A DNA stretch of 64,000 nucleotides, taken from Datura wrightii. Taxonomy: Eukaryota; Streptophyta; Magnoliopsida; Solanales; Solanaceae. The notes under the pieces are model-generated. The model had not been told where the DNA came from and made no database searches. It worked only from the letters and a program-made list of their open reading frames with translations. The stretch is taken from contig JASDFA010000006.1 of the NCBI GenBank assembly GCA_035772735.1, positions 28,871,501 through 28,935,500 on the forward strand, in the 5' to 3' direction. Below are positions 60,139 through 64,000 of this stretch, piece after piece; the stretch's first letter is position 1; each line of letters starts with the position of its first letter. The translations under genes and the position numbers were made by a program.

Positions 60139-62748
60139 TGTCACACCCCGCCTTGGGGGGTATGACTGGCACCTGGTGCCCTACTAGGACCTGACCTGCC
60201 GGACTGTTAAGCCTGGGCACATCTGGTGCCTGGCTGGCTCTAACTCATATTTCTGGAAACAAAGGGCTATAAAACGACTGTAAATACAGGCCCCGGCCCA
60301 TTGGCCTATAGCCTTCTGTACCTGTACTAGCAGCTGACCAGAAACATACTAATTCAGGGGAACCTATGCGGGCCGACAAGGCCACCATGCTGTCTAGTTA
60401 TCTGCAACTCAATCATAAAGCATAAAAAGAACTACATGACCGGCAAGGTCACTACTACTGGTAAACTATGGCCCCACACGGCCAAAGTAAAAAAAAGAAG
60501 GAATGCTAACAACTATACAACTGCACGGCCTCTCACGACCGGCTCATCTGACCACAGGGAATATAAACAGACTGCAAGCCTCTAGGAATAGTGATAGAAC
60601 TGGTCGGGACAGGGCCCCGACCTACCCGTACTATATACAACAAAAGGAACTGAACTACACCTCTGGAATTCAGCCTCCGGATGACTGGAGCTGAATACTC
60701 AACCGCTGACAGGGAGTCACGTAGAATCGCCTGCTCGTCTAAGAGTACCTGCAGGCAAGTAATGCAACGCCCCACCGGGCGTCAGTACCGCTGGTACTGA
60801 GTATGTAAAGCAACTGAAATAATATAACTGAAAACAACATCTGAAAGCAATAATATGACTGAAGAAGCTGAAGTAGGAGGAATAACTTAACTGTCTGATG
60901 GAGTAGATCGTACCTGTTCTTACTTATACTGAAGGGAGTAGGAATCATACCTGGATATGTATCATTCTACTACTAATCTGCTCGTGTCTACTGTAATATA
61001 GCATAACATACACAACATAAGATGGCATACACAACCTTACCCGGCCCCCATAAGTCGGGAGGTACAATCAACACAGAATCTATGCCCCTACCCCAGTCAT
61101 CCCATCTCCTATAGTGGCTGTAAGCATCCTGCCGGTCCCTGGGTATGCACTTGGGCTCGCTGAGCCCCTGACTATAACTGTACCTGAGTCCGAAGGACTC
61201 TAAAATCAACACCCCGGGCGTACCCGCTCGACGGGGGTGTATAAGGGCCGACCAAGGCACAATATGGGGAAACTGGCATCCCATCTTCGTCCCCTGGCGG
61301 GACGGCATATCACTCCGTAGAGTGACGTATCCTCGTCCTCTGGCGGATGAGTCGATACAGCTATTAACCCTGGGCGGTCATGGATGCTAGGTAATCCAAC
61401 CCCAATCAATACAATGGTCTCAACTAGTCATGCTGTCTGTGTATCTCATAGGCTAAGGCTAACAGGGGTAAGGTATCCTGTAAGTCACATGCTGAGCTAA
61501 TAATAGTAATCTGTAAGTGTCTGTTACATGCTGAGACAGGTAAATATAAATACGAATGTAATCTCCTGTCAACTGTACTGAACCAAATGCTATACAAGAG
61601 GGTGTTTCTGCTGAAAGCTGTACTGTCTACTGAGTTTCTGTATTAACATGCTTTCCTATTTCTAACATGCTTTCTAAACTTTATTTAGTTACTATTCTAT
61701 GTCTGAAATGCTTTACGCATACTGTACTACTTCGCGAGGTTTCAGCTAAACACAACAATATCTTAACATGACATATTACATCACATACTGTGTATACTGG
61801 GCAATCTTTAACACTTACGTCAGAATCTATATCATACTGATAGGTCTCGTACACGTTACAACCCAAAGCTTCTCATATTGCACCAATATTCATAATAACA
61901 CAATTCTCGACTTCTGAACATTCTACTGGACTGTAAATTACTATACTGTCTCAATGTTACTCAACTTGCCGATGAAACTAACTTTACATACCTTATCCTT
62001 GAATTATTCGTCTGTCGGACGAGGCTCGGCCGGTACTTCAACTGTTTTCTCCCAACTGCATCCATAAACATATCAATTAACACTAAATACAACTTTATTT
62101 CAAAAGGCAACGTCACTTTCGATATAGTTTATAGCCTAAACTTAGGCTTATCGAAAGACGGCCAGAAACTCGCTATTTTTCAACGGCCCAGAAGGGAGAA
62201 ATATTCACTTCACAGCTAGGAACACATAGACACTAATTTAGAGCAATTCCACTTACCTTGGCTCGGTGGCTCGACGATTCGTCGGCCGTATTTCGCGAAA
62301 CTGAATCCGTAGGAATGCTCTCTGTCGCTAAATACTCCCGTATCTGGAGTTAATTTGAGTTTGGGCAGCGTTTAGCAGCGTAATCGAGCGATAATATATA
62401 TTCCCTCTTCGTCCTCCTCTGTTTTGCTGCTTTCTCTGGAAATATTTATAAGTTTTTATCATTTAAAACCGAAGTGGGGCTTTATATACTTGGGCCTGGA
62501 CAAGGCCAACGTGTCACGGAGCCAACGCGGAGGCTCCTCCTCCGTGACACGCTGCCATCGCGGAGGCTCCTCCTCCATGACACGCTGCCATCGCGGAGGG
62601 GCTCTGGCTCGGCTCCTTCCGCGATGGTTCGACAGGCTTCTCGTCCGATCTTTTCCCGGGCCTTTCTCCAACACGTATGGCCTTCAAATATGCTTAATCA
62701 ACGTAGGAATAGGTCATCTAAGTGCCGGAAATTCTACGGGGTATAACA
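60139..62748 (-). repeat. 5' LTR of the nested element (2,610 bp)
   Basis: The partner of 53041-55650; begins TGTCACACCCCGCC and ends GGGGTATAACA on the plus strand. The short ORFs in it are duplicated in the other LTR and follow from the repeat, not from genes. Confidence 0.9.
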
Positions 62749-62753
62749 GGAAA

Positions 62754-63080
62754 GTGATAGCGTCTGCCTCAAGACAGTTGAAAATCCATGAGAAGAATTA
62801 CTCGACCCATGATCTTGAGTTGGCCGCAGTGGTGTTTGCATCGAAGATATGACAGCATTACTTGTATGGGGTCCACGTGGATGTATTTACGGACCACAAA
62901 AGCTTGCAACATGTGTTTATGCATAAAGATCTCAATCTTCGGCAAAGGAGGTGGTTGGAGTTACTCAAAAACTATGATATGAGTGTTGTTTACCACCCGG
63001 GTAAGGCTAATGTGGTAACAGACACACTTAGTAAGCTCTCTATGGAGAGTGTGTCCCATGTGGATGAGGGAAAGAAGGAG
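62754..63080 (+). pseudogene. RNase H remainder of the outer Gypsy element
   Basis: Continues the split domain directly after the target duplication: VIASASRQLKIHEKNYSTHD, LELAAVVFASK, then a stop, YGVHVDVFTDHKSLQHVF, LRQRRWLELLKNYDM and VVYHPGKANVVTDTLSKLS. Removal of 53041-62748 and one GGAAA restores the collinear order. In-frame stops remain. Confidence 0.85.
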
Positions 63081-63179
63081 TTGGTGAAAGATGTCCATCA
63101 ACTTGCAAGGTTGGGAGTTAGATTGGTCGACTCGATCGCAGTGGCGTGGTTGTGCAAAACGGATCCAAATCGTCCTTGG

Positions 63180-64000
63180 TGACTGATGTGAAGGCTAGAC
63201 AAGATGAGGATTCGATGTTGGTAAAGATGAAAAAAGCCGTCCAGAGTCAGAAGGTGGAGGTTTTCTCCTAAGGGGGAGATGGTGTGTTGCGGTACCAGGG
63301 TCGTCTGTATGTTCCAGACGTAGATGATTTGAGGGACCAGATATTGCATGAGGCACATGGATCCCGATACTCTATCCATTCGGGTGCCACCAAGATGTAT
63401 CATAATTTGCGGGAAATGTATTAGTGGAATGACATGAAGAGGGATATTACAGAATTCGTAGCCAAGTGCCCAAATTGTCAACAAGTGAAAGTCGACCAAC
63501 AAAGGTCGCGAGGCGTACTTCAGGATATTAGCATTCCTACTTGAAAGTGGGAAGAAATCGGTATGGACTTCATAACTGGGTTTCCCCGTACTCGCCGGCA
63601 ATATGACTCTATTTGGGTGGGGTAGACAGGTTGACCAAGGCGACACACTTTCTACCGGTCAAAACCACAGATTCAGCGGATGATCATGCCAAGTTGTATA
63701 TTCGGGAGTTGGTTTGGTTACATAGAGTGCCCTTGTCTATTATTTTAGACCGAGGTACTCAGTTTACCTCCTAGTTCTGGTGGTCATTTTAGAAGGGGCT
63801 TGGGACTCAAGTTAAGCTCAACACAGCCTTTCATTCGCAAACGGATGGTCAAGCCGAACGAACAATCCAGACTCTCGAGGATATTTTGAGAGCATTGTGA
63901 TGGATTTCAAAGGTAGCTGGGATGATCATTTGCCCTTGATCGAATTTGCTTATAATAACAACTATCGCTCTAGCATCCAAATGGCACCATTCGAGGCTCT
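63180..64000 (+). pseudogene. Integrase of the outer Gypsy element, truncated by window end
   Basis: Blocks: RLYVPDVDDLRDQILHEAH, YSIHSGATKMYHNLREMY, the HHCC-type CPNCQQVK, the core start EIGMDFITGFPRTRRQYDS, LSIILDRGTQFTS and the end NTAFHSQTDGQAERTIQTLE. Several stops (for example after REMY and after SIPT) and a frameshift near 63620 break it. Confidence 0.8.

Larger units (their letters stand above)
53041..62748 (-). mobile_element. Nested Ty3/Gypsy element, complete with LTRs, target duplication GGAAA
   Basis: 9,708 bp flanked by GGAAA at 53036-53040 and 62749-62753. LTRs lie at 53041-55650 and 60139-62748, both exactly 2,610 bp. The polypurine tract CTTAAGGGGGGGAGAA (minus, 55666-55651) and the initiator-Met-type primer site TGATATCAGAGC (minus, 60134-60123) put it on the minus strand. 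The 4.5-kb interior is a shortened, stop-ridden chromovirus gag-pol. It interrupts the outer element's RNase H. Confidence 0.92.
45483..64000 (+). mobile_element. Outer Ty3/Gypsy element (Tekay/Del-like), interrupted twice, cut by window end
   Basis: The 5' LTR runs from TGTTATGCC (45483) to GGTCGTAACA (50072), with TGTTA/TAACA ends. It is about 2.1 kb once the solo LTR is removed. The initiator-Met primer site TGGTATCAGAGCC follows at 50077-50089. Gag, protease and RT run to 53040; RNase H resumes at 62754 and integrase reaches the window end. Order PR-RT-RH-INT and motif set fit Gypsy chromoviruses. The 3' LTR is outside the window. Confidence 0.85.

Noticed and set aside
1..64000. tRNA, rRNA, riboswitch or bacterial operon features
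   Set aside because: No cloverleaf, rRNA core or operon-like gene order was visible on either strand; the tRNA-like matches are retrotransposon primer sites only.

Overview
This is a stretch of plant nuclear DNA. It has spliced genes with GT-AG introns, very AT-rich spacers and several nested LTR retrotransposons, which suggests a dicot. The repeat families look like those of Solanaceae, but that is an inference and I cannot name the species. Two real cellular genes sit in a gene island at 27.7-40.1 kb. Nearly everything else is transposable-element DNA, mostly broken.

Layout. (1) 1-13,810, minus strand: a tandem array of an Athila-like Ty3/Gypsy element (LTR, gag-protease, env-like ORF, shared LTR, second gag-protease). 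It has tRNA-Asp-type primer sites and no polymerase or integrase in the complete unit. It sits in a Ty1/Copia fragment (13,811-14,741, minus). (2) 14,742-18,280: a TGTCAC-type LTR-like piece, then a plus-strand Copia RT/RNase H relic ending in a clean 3' LTR. (3) 18,281-27,763: an AT-rich spacer with a C-rich degenerate repeat, a TIR element with a 9-bp target duplication, a second TIR element carrying a minisatellite, a four-copy tandem repeat, and a long-armed foldback element. (4) 27,764-34,839: a complete 15-exon MLO gene (531 aa, clade III-like) with an old Copia element in intron 5 and a hAT-like MITE in intron 11. (5) 35,845-40,057, minus: a complete 7-exon EMG1/NEP1 gene (279 aa), convergent with MLO, with a telo-box upstream of its start. 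(6) 40,362-44,821, minus: a Helitron-like element with TC and CTAG ends that contains duplicated units, each with an RPA-like first exon. (7) 45,483-64,000+: a plus-strand Tekay/Del-like Gypsy element. Its 5' LTR is split by a solo LTR (46,572-49,058, target duplication GTTTC). Its RNase H region is split by a complete 9.7-kb element (53,041-62,748, target duplication GGAAA) whose two 2,610-bp LTRs are nearly identical although its own coding region is wrecked.

The two genes are the functional content. MLO proteins are seven-pass membrane proteins with a calmodulin-binding tail, and clade III members act in pollen tube and synergid signalling. EMG1 methylates a pseudouridine in 18S rRNA during small-subunit assembly. 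Nothing in the window links the two functionally. The rest records several rounds of insertion, LTR-LTR recombination and decay. I found no bacterial-type system, CRISPR array, tRNA or rRNA gene.
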